This document shows positions 12,221 through 24,539 of a stretch of DNA of 64,000 bases, one piece after another. The stretch comes from Favolaschia claudopus (taxonomy: Eukaryota; Basidiomycota; Agaricomycetes; Agaricales; Mycenaceae): assembly GCA_037176885.1 (NCBI GenBank), contig JAWWNJ010000063.1:930001-994000 (forward strand). The letters are read 5' to 3'. The position numbers and the translations under genes were made by a program. How positions within the stretch are numbered: position 1 is the first letter of the stretch; every line of letters starts with the position of its first letter. The notes below the pieces were generated by a model. The model searched no databases, had not been told where the DNA came from, and saw only the letters and a program-made list of their open reading frames with translations.

Positions 12221-13293
12221 ATGTCTTCTCCGCCTGCAAAACGCCAACGCACCGACAGCACGGAGACTTCCCGCTCACATTTGTGGAAAACAGATGGAAG
12301 TGTCATTTTGCAGGCAGGATATATGCAGTTCCGTGTACATTGGAGCGTCCTCGCAGACAATTCTTCCGTTTTCTGCGACATGCAAGGGCTTCCTCAGCCC
12401 TCTGATCAGCCTACCGTTGAAGGTTGTCCCATAGTCGAGCTCTCAGATGACCCAGTCGACGTCGAATTTCTACTCAAAGCTCTCTACTCGCCGTAAGTGC
12501 GCTTGCACTGTGAACTTCCACCCCGTATATTCATGTACTCCCTTACAGGACCTTCCTTTGTCAAGAAAAGGTGCCTTTTCCGGCAGTTGCTGCTCTCGTT
12601 CGACTTGGCAGGAAATACGAGTTCAAGAATCTCTTGGATGCCGCCGTGGCGCGTCTCACAGCTGTCTTTCCGACGACAATCGAGGAATACGACTTGTTGA
12701 TTTCGAAGCCCCGATACTCCACTCTGGAGTTACCAGCTCCCTTGCTATTCGATGTCATTGCTTTAGCTACCGAAAATAATCTTTGGACCGTGCTCCCGTG
12801 TGCATACACAGATGCCGTGAAGCGGTTCAAAACCGTAATAATCCTCTTCCTCACAAAAATGATCTCTGTCTCACATTCGATATTAATTTCACAGGCCGAT
12901 TTCTTTGACGGAATCAAAGACGGAGCGCGAACTGTTCTTCTGCCTTTGGTGTATCTGCGCAGGTGTATCATGTTTCAGCAAAGCCTCCTTGCCAAACAAT
13001 ACCAGCCGGGGTACACAATTGGCTGGCTCAGGAAATGGGATTTCGAAGCCGATTGTACGAATCCCAGCGCGTGTCGTACATTGCGAGAAAATTTTCTCGC
13101 GAACCATATGGACAAGTCGACCCTTGTTCCGCTCGTAAAATGGGAGACGTCGGAGCGACTGCTGACGAGCTTTTGTCGGAATTGTGGCATGCACATTCGG
13201 GACTGCATTACCTCTGGACGCAAGAAGATGTGGGACGAGCTGCCTGGCTTACTTGATCTTCCTCCGTGGGGCGAGTTGAAGAATGGGGACTAG
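12221..13293 (+). CDS. BTB/POZ domain protein, copy 3
   Basis: Three exons (12221-12492, 12549-12834, 12895-13293) give 318 residues with clean GT-AG introns. The order is the AKRQRTD motif, then the BTB domain (QFRVHWSVLADNSSVFCDM, KVPFPAVAALVRLGRKYEF), then the C-terminal module. That module has DCTNPSAC, SFCRNCGMHIRDC and GRKKMWDELPGLLDLPPW. The cysteine pairs C-x5-C and C-x2-C are complete. Two GATCAA sites lie at 12185-12198, just before the start. It looks intact and is a good reference copy for the family. Confidence 0.9.
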
Positions 13294-13798
13294 GCTCATG
13301 ATCACTGTACCTGTGCGCTCATCCGAGTTTTTGCCGTTTGGATTGCAAACTATAATCATCTCTGATTCGCAGAATTTGGAGAGTTCTTATAAATTCATTG
13401 TTCCAGGCTTTTTGGGCCGAATGTATATTTACCAAACCCGTCCCAGACCGAGTGTATGAGGCCGCAGCCGTCTTTATAAGCTCCCGGCGATGCTCGCAAA
13501 TAAGTTGTTTAGTATTATGGAACGAAACGAGATTCCTATATTTTACTGGGTGTTGGGACCATCTTTAAATTAATGCAAACAGATGTCAATGGTCGACTTT
13601 TATACTTTGGGTCAATTACACGGTCTGTCCAGGGGGACTAATTATGTACTTGTCGAATTCTTCGTTCGATCCAGCGGGATGCCAACGGGATGCAATCGCG
13701 AACCGACATTCCGATCATTCGATCATTCCCATCATGCAACCATGGGTTGTTGATCGTCTTCATGTGCTCGTCGTCCAAGTCTTTCCACATCCACCAGG
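13294..13798. other. Intergenic region before the F-box-like gene
   Basis: This AT-rich stretch holds the end of BTB copy 3 and the promoter of the next gene. No open frame with recognisable content and no clear repeat is seen. Confidence 0.5.
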
Positions 13799-15672
13799 AT
13801 GTCCGGGACTCACCTTCCCGACGAAATCGTCTCAAAAATCCTCACCCCCGCCCTCAAATTTTCCGATAAAGTCTTTTCCGACCCTTCAATCAAGCCGCTG
13901 TTGGCGCCGGGGTATTCGTCCTCGTCCTATCTATTGGTCTGCAAGGCATGGTTCCGGGTAGCGACACCTCTGCTGTACAGCGTCATCATCCTTCGTACCA
14001 CTGCTCAGGCAGAGGCTCTCAGGGCCATCCTCGAGGCACACCAAGAGATTGGTCGCTTCATAAAGAAGGTTCGGGTTGAAGGGGCCTTCGGTGACGCTAT
14101 GGAAGCTATCCTTCGCTCTGCTCCCAATATCACCGATATCTTTCTTAGTCTCAATCTCTGGCCCCGAGACGATGTCCGAGGGCTCTGTAGAGGGCTGTCC
14201 CTCATCAACCCTCGACGGGTCCTCCTCGTTGATGACCGCGACGAGCTCAAGGCAAATAACTCAACCAATCTGCTTGTAACCACACTCGAAGGTTGCATTC
14301 CGAAATGGAACAAGCTGGTATGCAGCCTCTTTCTTCTTCGCTTCACATGAGGGCGCAGCTCAACAGTGAACAGAAATCATTCTATTTCCCGTACTTTGAT
14401 GATGAATTTTTCATTCATACTGTTTCCGGGAAGCGCGCGCACGCACTGTGTGCAGCTTTGACCAAGTCTCGGAGTTTGGAAAATCTCTTGGTTGACGCCG
14501 GCCCCAGATTCCCTGATCATCTTCGCAAAATGACCAAAATAAAGTCTTTCAAATTCTTCCACTGTCGGCTTTCCAACCAGCATCGACGCTCCATGCTGAA
14601 CTCGATCAAAAACGACTTGGTTCTCAGAGCGCGTGTCAAATGCTATCCGCTGTATGTCTTTTTTGATTCTATTCGGTTCCTCCGAAGTTCATCTCACTTT
14701 TCGACGATCTACGGAGACCGGCGTCGCCCAGGGCAAACACTGGTGATGCGGCGCGCACAGCTGCTTTCGTCCATGTCAAGGGAACGACCGAGTTCAGAAG
14801 AGTTGCGAAAAGTTCCGGGCCGACAACCCAGGCGCTCTCGGTTGTGCTGAGCTCCGACCTGCCTCGTTCTATCGATCCCAAGATTCTACAGCCTTTTACT
14901 TCTTTGAAGAGCTTGTCCTGGACGGTTCAAGGATATCGATTTTCAGCTCCTTCGGCAGGATTTTCAGCTTTGAATACGTTGGAGGTTCTGGATGTTCATA
15001 CCGAAACACATCCGGCGCTATTCCGTCTTGACCTGGATTTACCGTAAGTACGAATAAACTCATGCCGTTCAGCTCATCATTCTCTTTTTTCAGCCTCCCC
15101 TCTTTACGCGAACTCCGGCTACGCCATGGCGTAGATGCATCCTCTGCGATCCCTTTCATTCAGAAGCATGCAGACAAACTTCTCCGTGTCACTGCGCCGA
15201 TTGAACTCCATGCAGCGGCCAAGATGTTCGAGCTTTGCACTAACATGGAAACTCTCACAGTGTTAGCTCCTGTCGGTTCTCTGACCTTTTTGCGAGACTA
15301 TGACAACTTCATTGCATGCTCTGTCCCACACACCTCGCTGCGAAAATTGCGTTTCGAATGGTACGTATTGACGCTTTTTCGCTCATTCTATGTTGAAAAA
15401 CTAAAGCCCTGCTAGCACAAAAATGGGGACGTACAGGCAGATGTTTCAGAATATCGCTCTCGAGAGCTTCCCGCTCCTGAAAGAAATTCAGGGCCTTGAT
15501 GTTAAGTGGCCCAAGGCAGAGTGAGTTTTTGCCTTGTATAATATTCTCTTCCAAGCTCACTCGTCGCAGACGCGAGATTCCAAAAAATCCCTGGATCTCT
15601 ACTCTGGAGATATTACGCGCCAAAGGCATCAAGCTCACGGACAGCAATGGTTCCGGCGGACGAGCTTTATGA
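13799..15672 (+). CDS. F-box/LRR-like protein
   Basis: Six exons were read: 13799-14317, 14374-14651, 14717-15043, 15094-15360, 15437-15520 and 15570-15672. The summed length is divisible by three (525 residues). The N-terminus THLPDEIVSKIL, followed by LLVCKAWFRVATPLLYSVI, is the F-box-like pattern common in Agaricomycetes. The rest has repeating leucine-rich stretches (LPSLRELRLRHGVD, SLENLLVDAG, ALNTLEVLDVH) suggesting a solenoid. Such proteins usually bind Skp1 and present substrates to an SCF ubiquitin ligase. It sits among the BTB genes, another family often linked to cullin ligases, but no functional link is shown. Confidence 0.8.
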
Positions 15673-15913
15673 TAGTCAACATGATGATGTTATCTTGAAT
15701 CAAGAATTCTGTGTTCCTTAAATCTTTCGCGCTTGAACTTTGTTTCGACTCGCCACTATCAAGATCTTATTCAAGGTAAAAGCTCCCTGAAGCTTTATGA
15801 TGACCTCTTCCCTCACCGCTGATCGGCAAATTACTCGTGGGACAAATGCTTTGTCTCACTGAAGTGACCGCTACGCTTCATTAGTGGCACAAACACTTTC
15901 TCTTACCACCGCA

Positions 15914-16202
15914 ATGGGTTCCGACTCTGCATTCCCCGCGAAGCGTCAACGCACCAATGGCATAGAACAAATCATTCAGCGTTCGGAGCTATGGATCAGT
16001 GACGGAAATCTTGTCTTTCAAGCTGCAAATACTCAATTTCACGTGCACTGGAGCATACTTGCTCGGAATTCGTCCGTGTTCAGCGACATGCAGGGGTTGC
16101 CTCAACCCGCCGAAAAACCGACTGTCGAGGGATGTCCTGTCGTCGAGCTTTCCGACGACCCCACCGGCATCGAGTATCTACTCGAAGCGCTCTACATCCC
16201 GT
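15914..16202 (+). pseudogene. Orphan first exon of a BTB gene (copy 4a)
   Basis: The ATG at 15914 starts a complete family exon 1 with FPAKRQRTN, FHVHWSILARNSSVFSDM, GLPQPAEKPTVEGCPVVEL and EYLLEALYIP, ending at a GTTCGT donor-like site. The family second and third exons do not follow. Instead the next BTB gene begins 240 bp later, and the frame stays open between them without a stop. It is either a truncated duplicate or the first part of a double-BTB protein. Confidence 0.7.
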
Positions 16203-16444
16203 TCGTCAACATTTTTCTACCCTGCCAGAGCTTAACTCTGCCAAATTTTTCGATCTTCCTGATTGGAGCGAACCGAAGGACGAGAACTAGTCCTCTCAGT
16301 TGCAGTGACTCTCTGTGTATTGTAGATCATCAACGGACTGTGAATATTTCTTCTTGCCCTATGTACATGGATGGAGCGAAGATGGTGTTCGGAATCGAAG
16401 CCGAAAGCCGATCAAACGAACAAAATCACTTGATTCATACCGCC

Positions 16445-17502
16445 ATGTCGTCTCCGCCAGCAAAACGCCAACGCGCCGAAAACGCGCCAATAACGCGTTC
16501 AGATACGTGGTTTAGCGATGGGAACGTCGTTCTGCAGGCAATTAATACCCAATTCCGCGTCCACTGGGGCGTGCTCGCGCTTCATTCGTCTGTCTTTAGC
16601 GACATGCAGGGACTGCCGCAACCACCCGATCAGCCCACGGTGGAAGGATGTGCTGTGGTTGAACTCCAAGACGACCCTGAGGACGTGGAACTCATGCTCA
16701 AGGCACTTTACTCTTTGTTAGCGTTCTCTCTATCCCCGGGTAGCTGCATTTTCTAATCCTTTGTATGAACTTGAAGGAAGTTTCATTGCCAGAAGAGGCT
16801 CCCTCTTCCTGCTGTTGGCGCGTTCCTTAGACTTGGTCGCAAGTACGACATCCCGGATCTGTTTGATTCAGCAGCAGCGCGTCTCACCTCAGAGTTTCCA
16901 ACGACTCTCGAAGGGCACGACCGTATATGCTTTGAAAACAATGAAAACCTGAACACCATCGAGGCGACGTATGACGACGCAATTTTCGACTTGATAAGCA
17001 TAGCCAGCGACAACAATATTTCAACCGCTCTCCCATGCGCTTATATGTATGTGGTGAATTACTGTTCAGTAGTACGTACTTGGTAAATTCCTTGCTATGT
17101 GCTAACTCGCTGCCTATATAGGATGAAATTTTCGATGGATTCAGCAAAGGACGGAATAACGACCCAATTCACCTGCGAAGATGCATCGCAGCCCAAACAA
17201 ACCTCTCGATCAAACAATTCAAGCCTGGTTTTACATTATCATGGATCCGGAGCTGGGAATTCGACGATTCGCATTGTGAGAATACGTCCAAGTGCTATTC
17301 GCGGCGGTCGTGCATGTTCAGTTCCTGCGTACTCAGCGGCTTTCTGGGCTTTGCTGAGCCAAAGGATTTGCAGCCCAACCGTTTGTGTTCTGTTTGCGCT
17401 CGCCTCGGCGATGAAGCTACCCGTAACGGGCGGGAAAAGTTATGGGCGGAACTACCTGGAGACTTTGGTCTTGCTCCTTGGGCCGAACTACGGAACGACT
17501 AG
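16445..17502 (+). CDS. BTB/POZ domain protein, copy 4b
   Basis: Three exons (16445-16716, 16777-17071, 17122-17502) give 315 residues if translation begins at 16445 (MSSPPAKRQRAEN). The BTB domain runs through RVHWGVLALHSSVFSDMQGL and KYDIPDLFDSAAARLTSEFP. The third exon has GFTLSWIRSWEFDD, a C-x5-C pair (CENTSKC), CSVCAR, and GREKLWAELPGDFGLAPW. GATCAA lies at 16410-16415. The frame is open upstream through the orphan exon 4a, so a longer product with two BTB halves is possible. Confidence 0.87.
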
Positions 17503-18673
17503 TTCTTTTTTGTTCTTTCCACTGTCTCTCCAAGACTCCAACCCTTTCTCGCTTCTACTTATCGTGTTTGAAAAGTAATAGCCACTCGACTGCTGGTGTG
17601 CTACGTTGAGTACCTTCCGTGCTTGCCTCCCACCACGTATTACCACATCGAACTCCTTGATAAAAAAGTAGCAATCCCTCGTACCTAATTCTGTTGTAGT
17701 AGACCCCTTGCCAAGTTGCTGTTCCTCCGAGTCTTCGACGTGCTTGAAGTGCTTTCCTGGCCCAAGTCATGAGATTTTCAGAAAATTGGTATGGCCCTTC
17801 AAAGCTCGCATGTGTAACCTTTACCCACAGAATATCTGGGCTAGCAAGGTCCAACGAAAATATTGGACGACTATGCCCACTAACTTGTTAGTGGGTCTTG
17901 GGGACTTTTGAAAACGCCTTTTGTGGCCTCACATTTTTGGCGGAGACAGTGTTGATGCTGATGGTGATCAGATGGGATGACCAGTTCATACTTTGTCATG
18001 TCCAATATCTGCATATCCTGACCAGCTGAGCGGCTCAGAATCCTCAAGTGTAGTCGTCTAATGGTTTCTTGACCTTTTATCTCCTCAGATCAATTTTCCT
18101 TTCCTCCTTGTGTCTATTCTGCTGCCTTAGCCTGCCTACACTGTTTGGAAGATGAGTCAATACTACTGACGTCGCTGATCTTCGTTGCGAATGCCGTTTT
18201 TGTGCCGCCCCGCGGTGTACCTGGAGATCAAAATATACCAGATGAATACCAATGTCTCCTGCCGGCAAGCCGGACTCAATTTGTGAGCTCCCGCAATCTC
18301 TCGCTCGCAGAGGCAGATGATGGGTAAGCTCGGTTCATGCACATTTGGGCCGGCTGCAGGCCTCCCCTGCCCAATGAGAGCTGGTTGATGCGGAGCATCA
18401 GCCGAGCGAGCTTTGGGCAGCACTCCGTTCAGTTTTGAATTCAACAACCTCACTGATTTTTCGAGTACAGACAAACGGTAGCTCAGCAATAAGTATTGCC
18501 TACAAATTGGCCCAATTTCCCCCCATAGACTCTCAGTCACTAGTTAGTGGGCTCTGCCGCGAAGCGCGCTACACTGGTTATCTTTAAATGAAGTCTTGTT
18601 ACGAAACTAGGTCCATGTCAGCGAAGCGAGAGCCGATCAAGATCATCAATTTGATTCTCTTTTCTGTACCTTC
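17503..18673. other. Intergenic region with palindromes between BTB copies 4b and 5
   Basis: No gene is seen. A 20-base perfect palindrome (17876-17895) and an 11-base inverted match at 18542-18552 suggest an old element of about 680 bp. GATCAA at 18635-18640 precedes copy 5. Confidence 0.4.
17875..18552. repeat. Possible degenerate transposon remnant bounded by GCCCACTAACT
   Basis: GCCCACTAACT at 17875-17885 matches the reverse complement of 18542-18552. The left end also folds on itself (CCCACTAAC, 2-base loop, GTTAGTGGG). No target duplication and no transposase frame are seen, so this is weakly supported. Confidence 0.3.
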
Positions 18674-19744
18674 ATGTCTTCGCCACCCGCAAAGCGCCAA
18701 CGCACCGAAGACGAACCCATAACGCGCTCCGATACGTGGTTTCCCGACGGCAATGTCGTTCTGCAAGCGGGAAACACCCAGTTTCGCGTCCACTGGGGCG
18801 TGCTCGCGCTTCATTCATCTGTCTTCAGCGACATGCAAGGACTTCCTCAGCCACCTGAACAATCCAGCGTCGAGGGATGCCCGGTAGTTGAACTTCAAGA
18901 CGACGCAGAAGACGTGAAATTCTTATTGAAGGCACTTTACACCCCGTAAGCCACTCAGTCGATTCGTGACCCTCAACGGCGCCGCCTTTTAACCTACAAG
19001 GTTCCAATTTCAGTACGTTTCTCGGTCAACAGAAGTTACCTTTCTCCGCTGTCGCTGCTCTTGTTCGACTCGGGAGGAAGTACGAATTCCAGGATCTGTA
19101 TGATTCCGCAGTGGGACGTTTGACGGCTAGGTTTCCGACGACGCTTGAGGGATACGATGCGTTGAAGCCATTTCCTGATCGCTGGTCCACCATTGACTGG
19201 TACAGTGGTATCATTTTCGATGCGATCTCATTGGCCACCGAGAACAACCTCTTTGCTGTGTTGCCGTGCGCCTACACCGAAGCTGTGGTCTCTTACAAAA
19301 CAGTGAGTCTTCAGGTATCACTTCACCAAGGTCCAATAATCTATATGCTCGCAGGCCTCTTTGTTCGATTGGATAGAGAAAAAGACACCTCAGCTGTCTG
19401 GAGTCTATCTAAGAAAATGCGTCTTGTTTCAACAAACCCTCTTTCTCAAACAATTTAGACCGAGCTACACGCATGGATGCCTCCAGGAATGGGAATTCGA
19501 GGCCAATTGCATCGACTCTAAAACTTGTCGCAAAAGCCGGGAAATTTTTCTGGTTAGCTTCATGAGTGTCTGTACCCCGAGAGGTTTCTGGAAGCCGGAA
19601 AGCCTCCCACTCGCCGGCTACTTCTGCGCAACCTGTCGTTCTCGTATTCGTGATTTGATGATAATCGGACGACAGAAACTGTGGGACGAGCTACCTAAAT
19701 TGCTAGATCTTCCGCCATGGGCTGAGTTGAAGAACGGCGATTGA
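18674..19744 (+). CDS. BTB/POZ domain protein, copy 5
   Basis: Three exons (18674-18945, 19014-19302, 19355-19744) give 316 residues. The first exon is very close to that of copy 4b (AKRQRTEDEPITRSDTWF, FRVHWGVLALHSSVFSDMQG), which points to a recent duplication within the array. The third exon keeps NCIDSKTC, YFCATCRSRIRD, and GRQKLWDELPKLLDLPPWAE. Splice signals are clean and the frame is intact. Confidence 0.9.
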
Positions 19745-20031
19745 GCATACTATGTCATGATTTTCGATACTGGCTGTGAGTTTATACTTTCCGATTCAGA
19801 AGAAACTCTCATCATCTTCTAGGATGCGGGGGCCAACCAGACCTCACAGATCTCAGTAAAGCAAGCGTTATCACTTTGTACGCAGTACTTTATCGGAGAG
19901 ACACAAATAGTTCGATGGCCCCTCTCCTCTCCTCATCTTAAAATTCAGCCCGAACGGGAAACACACATTCCATTCCAAATAGTGTACGTATCAATCGAAG
20001 TCTATCCTTTCAAGCGCATTTCAACCAGCAT

Positions 20032-20999
20032 CTAATAAGATGAGAAACTCTTTGCGCCGTCCTTAACCGCAACCCACGAAGCGCGGGCCGTGAGCTCGTT
20101 GAACCACCTGCGAATCGATGAACAAAAATAGAGCAGAAACAAAAGCCGAATAGCGTACCGAGTAACATTCGGCCCCTTCGTCGCCATCAAGTCGCATCCG
20201 GCTGCTGCGAGCATAGAAGCGTAGGGGATGTGGAACAGGTCTGCGAGGGTTATCTCCTGTCGTATGATTAGGTTCAGTTGTTAGCCGAGAAAAAAAAGAA
20301 GGAAGGAAGAGACGCAGACGCACATCTCCCGCAAGATACTTCTGCTTGCCCAAAATCGCCTCATAGCCATCCAACTTGGCGCTCAGGGTCGAGACGCAGA
20401 AGTCATACGCGGATTGGTCGGTCGGCACACCGCGCATCCTGGTTCGAGGAATTCAAGTCAGCGGCGAACATCCCACAGTCTCATGATTGGACAAAAACGT
20501 TTCCCGCTCAAACTAAATAATATGAACGGTACTCACGGCTTAAACACCTTCTCCCTCACCGCCCCGGACGCATACGGATCGAAATTCGAGTACTCAATCG
20601 ACGCAGCCTGCTCGAAGAGCGCCTTGCCTTTAGTATCCTCAGGGACGAGCGGGGAGACGCCAGCGGGGGCGGGGTATTTGTCGACGATGTAGCGGCAGAT
20701 GGCGCGGCTTTCGAAGAGGGTGAGGCCGTCGTCTTCCTGTTTCGGCGCCGTACATATAAGTAGAGTAAAGAGTTGAATAAGTAGGTAAATTATCTCATAG
20801 AATCAGATGAGACGAGGAGAAGACGCACGATATAAGGCACCTGCCCGAACGGCTGTTTCTCGAGATACGCGGCGGCTTTGTGTTCGCCCTTGGAGGGGTC
20901 GACGGGGACGAGCTCGAATGGGATTTTGTATTCGTGGAGAACGGTCGCGACGCGCCGGGTGCAGGTCGAGAGGGCGAAGCCGTGGAGTTTTAGGACCAT
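20032..20999 (-). CDS. Glutathione S-transferase, phi-like
   Basis: The N-terminal thioredoxin-like domain begins MVLKLHGFALSTCTRRVATV and continues with VPVDPSKGEHKAAAYLEKQP, FGQVPYI and FESRAICRYIVDKYP. The GEHK...QPFG...FESRAI pattern is that of phi-like GSTs. Further minus-strand exons carry the helical C-terminal domain (DQSAYDFCVSTLSAKLDGYE, EITLADLFHIPYAS), and the last exon ends RWFNELTARASWVAVKDGAK before SFSSY and stop. It should conjugate glutathione to electrophiles or act as a peroxidase in the cytosol. At least five exons are needed, and boundaries inside 20230-20830 are approximate. Confidence 0.85.
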
Positions 21000-22057
21000 G
21001 ATTTTTTGCTTGGTGTTTAGGCTTCAAGTTTTGTTCGGTGTAAGTTCGTTCTACGAGTGTTCGATTCACTGACAAGTCAAGTTGCGTTTTACTTCAGTTG
21101 ACTTGGTGAGTGCGAGAGTTCCTTGAGGAGGATGCAGACATCGACAAATCGAACCCAGATCTTATATGTAGCATCGCGAACCCGGCTTCAACGTCGCTTC
21201 CCGGATAAAATGGCTAAATTTGGGTAATTTTCCGACTCGCGCATGGTACCGTGGGCCGCCGCCCGCGTTACTTACTCAGCTTTGCAGTTTGCACGGGATC
21301 GCGTGGGTGGGCCACTGGTGGGATGACGAGGGTGGGTGTACGCGATTGGATTGGGATTGGAAGATGAAGTTGGCCATGGGAGGAAGGCATTCGAAAACTT
21401 AAAGCGGAGTGCCGGACGCCGGGTAGAAGGAGATGCGTGTCGAGAACGTCGTCGGGGGCATGTATCGAATTGAATTGGGTGTCAACCACACTGGAGGCTT
21501 TCCAGCACGGTCAAAGTGCACTAGTGGTCAGCGAGTGTTGAAGGGGCAGTATGAGAATGATGATGACCATTCGCCTATTGCCTAACAATGCCTCGTGAGC
21601 ACCCACGGTGGCCCACCCATACGCGGACTGACAAAGGAAGGAGCGCACGATTGGATACATAGTAGGTTAGCGGTCAATAGCAAGCGGCGTCACGACGTCG
21701 GAAGACCGCCGTTCCGAGTCTTGGCTATGGACTGTCTGGGCCAAAGAAAAAAATTGGGACCTTAGCGAAGGCACGGAAAAAAGCTTTCTTCACTTGAAGT
21801 TTTTTGGGAGGGCGGTTGGTGAGTGGTGCGTGACTAACGAAGAGGAAAGCGTGGAGAGAAGCGGAGAGTTCCCTAAAAAGGAAATATAGGCAGTGGAGGC
21901 TCCCCAACAATTGCATGCGTATAAGATTTTTTTTGCGGTGCGGGGGCATACAAGCATAGAATAACGGTAAAAGCAACTCCCTCTCCGTCCAGCGTGCGTG
22001 ACTCGAGCACTCGCCTCTCCGTCGGCTCGCGGCTCGAGCACTCGCCACACACACCCT
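21000..22057. other. Intergenic region between the GST and RPS4 genes
   Basis: The GST promoter lies at the left end and RPS4 downstream sequence at the right. No gene-like frame, RNA gene or repeat was recognised. Confidence 0.5.
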
Positions 22058-23125
22058 CTACTGCTCTGCAGCCCGTTTCCGCCTGAGGTCGCGCTCCTCG
22101 GAGATGGTGAGCTTGGTACCCTTGCCCTTGGGGAGGGATATCCAGGGCTTGTTGCCCTCGCCGATGACGAAGATGTTGGTTACGCTGAAGGGGATGTCAG
22201 GGTTAGCGTCGAGGTGGAAGGCGACGAGGGAAAGGAAGCGGGAAAGGAAACGGGAAAGGGAAAGATAGACAGAGACACCCACCGAGTAGCAAACGTCCGC
22301 TCCAGCGAGTCCTTAACATGCACGATATCGAACCCTCCAATGTGCTTCTCACGGTGGACAATGACACCCGCACGCCCCATGTTACGCCCGCCCGTGATGA
22401 TACACATATTCCCAGTATCAAACTTCACAAAGTCGACGAGCTTCGCCTGGTCGATATCGTACTTGACGGTATCATTGACCTTGATCGCAGGGTCAGGATA
22501 ACGGATCGTACGCCCGTCGTGGGTGACGATGTGCGGGACACCCCCAGCGCCGACAGCAACGCGCTTGACCTTGAGGAGCTTGTAGGTGGCCTCCTCGGGG
22601 GTGATGCGGTGGATGGCGAAGCGGCCCTTGACGTCGTACAGCAAGCGGAAGTGCTCGCCGGACTTCTCGATGGAGACGACGTCCATGAAGCCGGCGGGGT
22701 AGGTCGGGTCCGTGCGGACCTTGTTGTCGATTTTGATGAGGCGCTGTTTGACGATGGAGAGGACTTCTTTGCCGGTCAGCGCGTACTTTAGGCGGTTGCG
22801 GAGGAAGACGGTGAGAGGGAGGGATTCGCGCAGTTTGTGCGGACCGGGCGATGGGCGGGGGGCCTATATGCTCTCAGCATGGTCTACACCACAAAAAAGA
22901 GCAGCAAACGCACGTAGGTGCCGCTAAGCTTGTCGAGCATCCATGAAGAAGGCGCATTCAATCGCTTCAAGTGCTTTTTGGGTCCTCGCGCCTACATTAC
23001 AAAAAAGTCGTCGTCAGCGTCATCCGGAATCTCCGCAACGAATCCATCGTTTTCAGCCGTTCAAAAGCGGGATTTCGAGTGTAGATGGACTGCTGGGGAG
23101 TGTAGGAGCAGAATGGACTTGCCAT
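22058..23125 (-). CDS. rps4: 40S ribosomal protein S4 (eS4)
   Basis: Four exons (23125-23123, 22991-22914, 22863-22283, 22184-22058) give 262 residues, the usual length for eS4. The protein begins [20 protein letters not shown] and contains [46 protein letters not shown] and [16 protein letters not shown]. It is a core component of the small ribosomal subunit. The first exon is just the ATG. The intron that follows starts GCAAGT rather than GT, and only this GC-AG splice restores the universal MARGPKK start. Long opposite-strand frames over the gene are shadows. Confidence 0.97.
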
Positions 23126-24539
23126 GTTGTGTTGTTGGGTGCCGGTCGACGGGTCTTGACGAGGAGGAGGTCGGGGCGGTCGTCTGGCAGATTTTCCAGA
23201 TCACAAGTCACACTGGGTCACATCTTTCGCACGATCATCCCTCAACCAAACAACCATCACCACCTTCGTCTTGAACATCAAGTCTGTCTCTCTTTCTCAG
23301 TCGACAAGCCTCAGCACCCTGGCTGCGCCAGAGATCCTTGTCGTCACAGCGCTGCCAGCGTTTCCTGGCCTCAATTCATTATTCAACTCTGCAGTCTGAC
23401 GCTACCCACACGTCAACGTCTCTGGCAAGTTGGCGACGGCAGCCACTCAGAACTGGGAGGATACAATGACCAGTCAAATCTTCGCGACGTTCTATCAGTT
23501 TCGAACATGATGCGGGCGCCATCCCGGAGGAAATCATGGCTCGAGTCCAACGGGTCACCGGTCAGCTCACAGGCATTTCGTTAAAATTCGAAGGCAGGCT
23601 GTTGAAATGGCGTACATACTAATTCAATCGCAAGCCAGAAAAAAAATCCGCACAGTGATGGGAAGAAGGCGATATCCAGACTCGAACCCCCTCGCGCCGC
23701 TGCTTGACCTTCTAGAAGAAGAACGACTGGGGCCTCTATCAATCTACACAACACAACCAATACACTAGTAGCTGGATGATAGCAATGCATTTGGGTGTGA
23801 GCATAGGTTTTGACCATCTGGATGAAGCCGAAGGTCAAATGGTGTTAATCCCATCCAAACCCCCGGTGACGACACAATGAGTCGCACATGCGGGTGCGTA
23901 AAATATACCCTTGAACTTGAGGATGCCTCATGACTTATTTTTGGACTGTTCAGAGAATTTGTGGCCGAAGCCGCCACATTGGCTTCAATACTTTTTTTGC
24001 AGTCTCGGAAATCGAAACGATCGTTAACAGCGGGCTCAACACCCAGACGAATTTTGAGAGGTAAGTACGTATATGTACGTTCATACGATCCGTACCCCCG
24101 ACCACTCGAGCTCAAACCAAGCTCAAACAGGCACTGCTAGGTCGGCGGTGTCTCCCAGTATTCAGTCTATAACTGAAATTGATTGATATGGGCCAGAACT
24201 CGAATGTACATGTCCCGCTATCTAATCCCTTCTCAACCAAATCGAACGGCCCTGTGCTCCAGTCACGGTCCCAAGCCGTGTCTCAAGACATGAATAAACC
24301 CCATCCCTCAACCTGTCTTTTGTAGCTGTTCGACTCTTCCGCGTACATCGCGATAGACTCGTTCACTCTCCTCCAAAGCTACGTTTAGCCTATCATTTTA
24401 CCGTCAACTAACTAGCTATTATATTCGTTTGGAAGCGCGCAACTCCTGCATGGACAGCCTTCGAGATGTAAGTCGGTTCCTTCCTTATTGACTTCAACCT
24501 TGGATTACTGATCGTCTGATAGCTTCCTGAGATGTACTC
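23126..24539. other. Intergenic region upstream of RPS4
   Basis: The first few hundred bases should be the RPS4 promoter. Beyond that, open frames on both strands lack recognisable domains. No gene is called. Confidence 0.4.

Noticed and set aside
22318..22791. Plus-strand open frame over RPS4
   Set aside because: It is a shadow of the strongly conserved ribosomal protein gene on the other strand.
23660..23720. tRNA-like B-box (GGTTCGAGTC on the minus strand)
   Set aside because: The flanking bases do not pair into a T-stem, and no A-box or acceptor stem is found.
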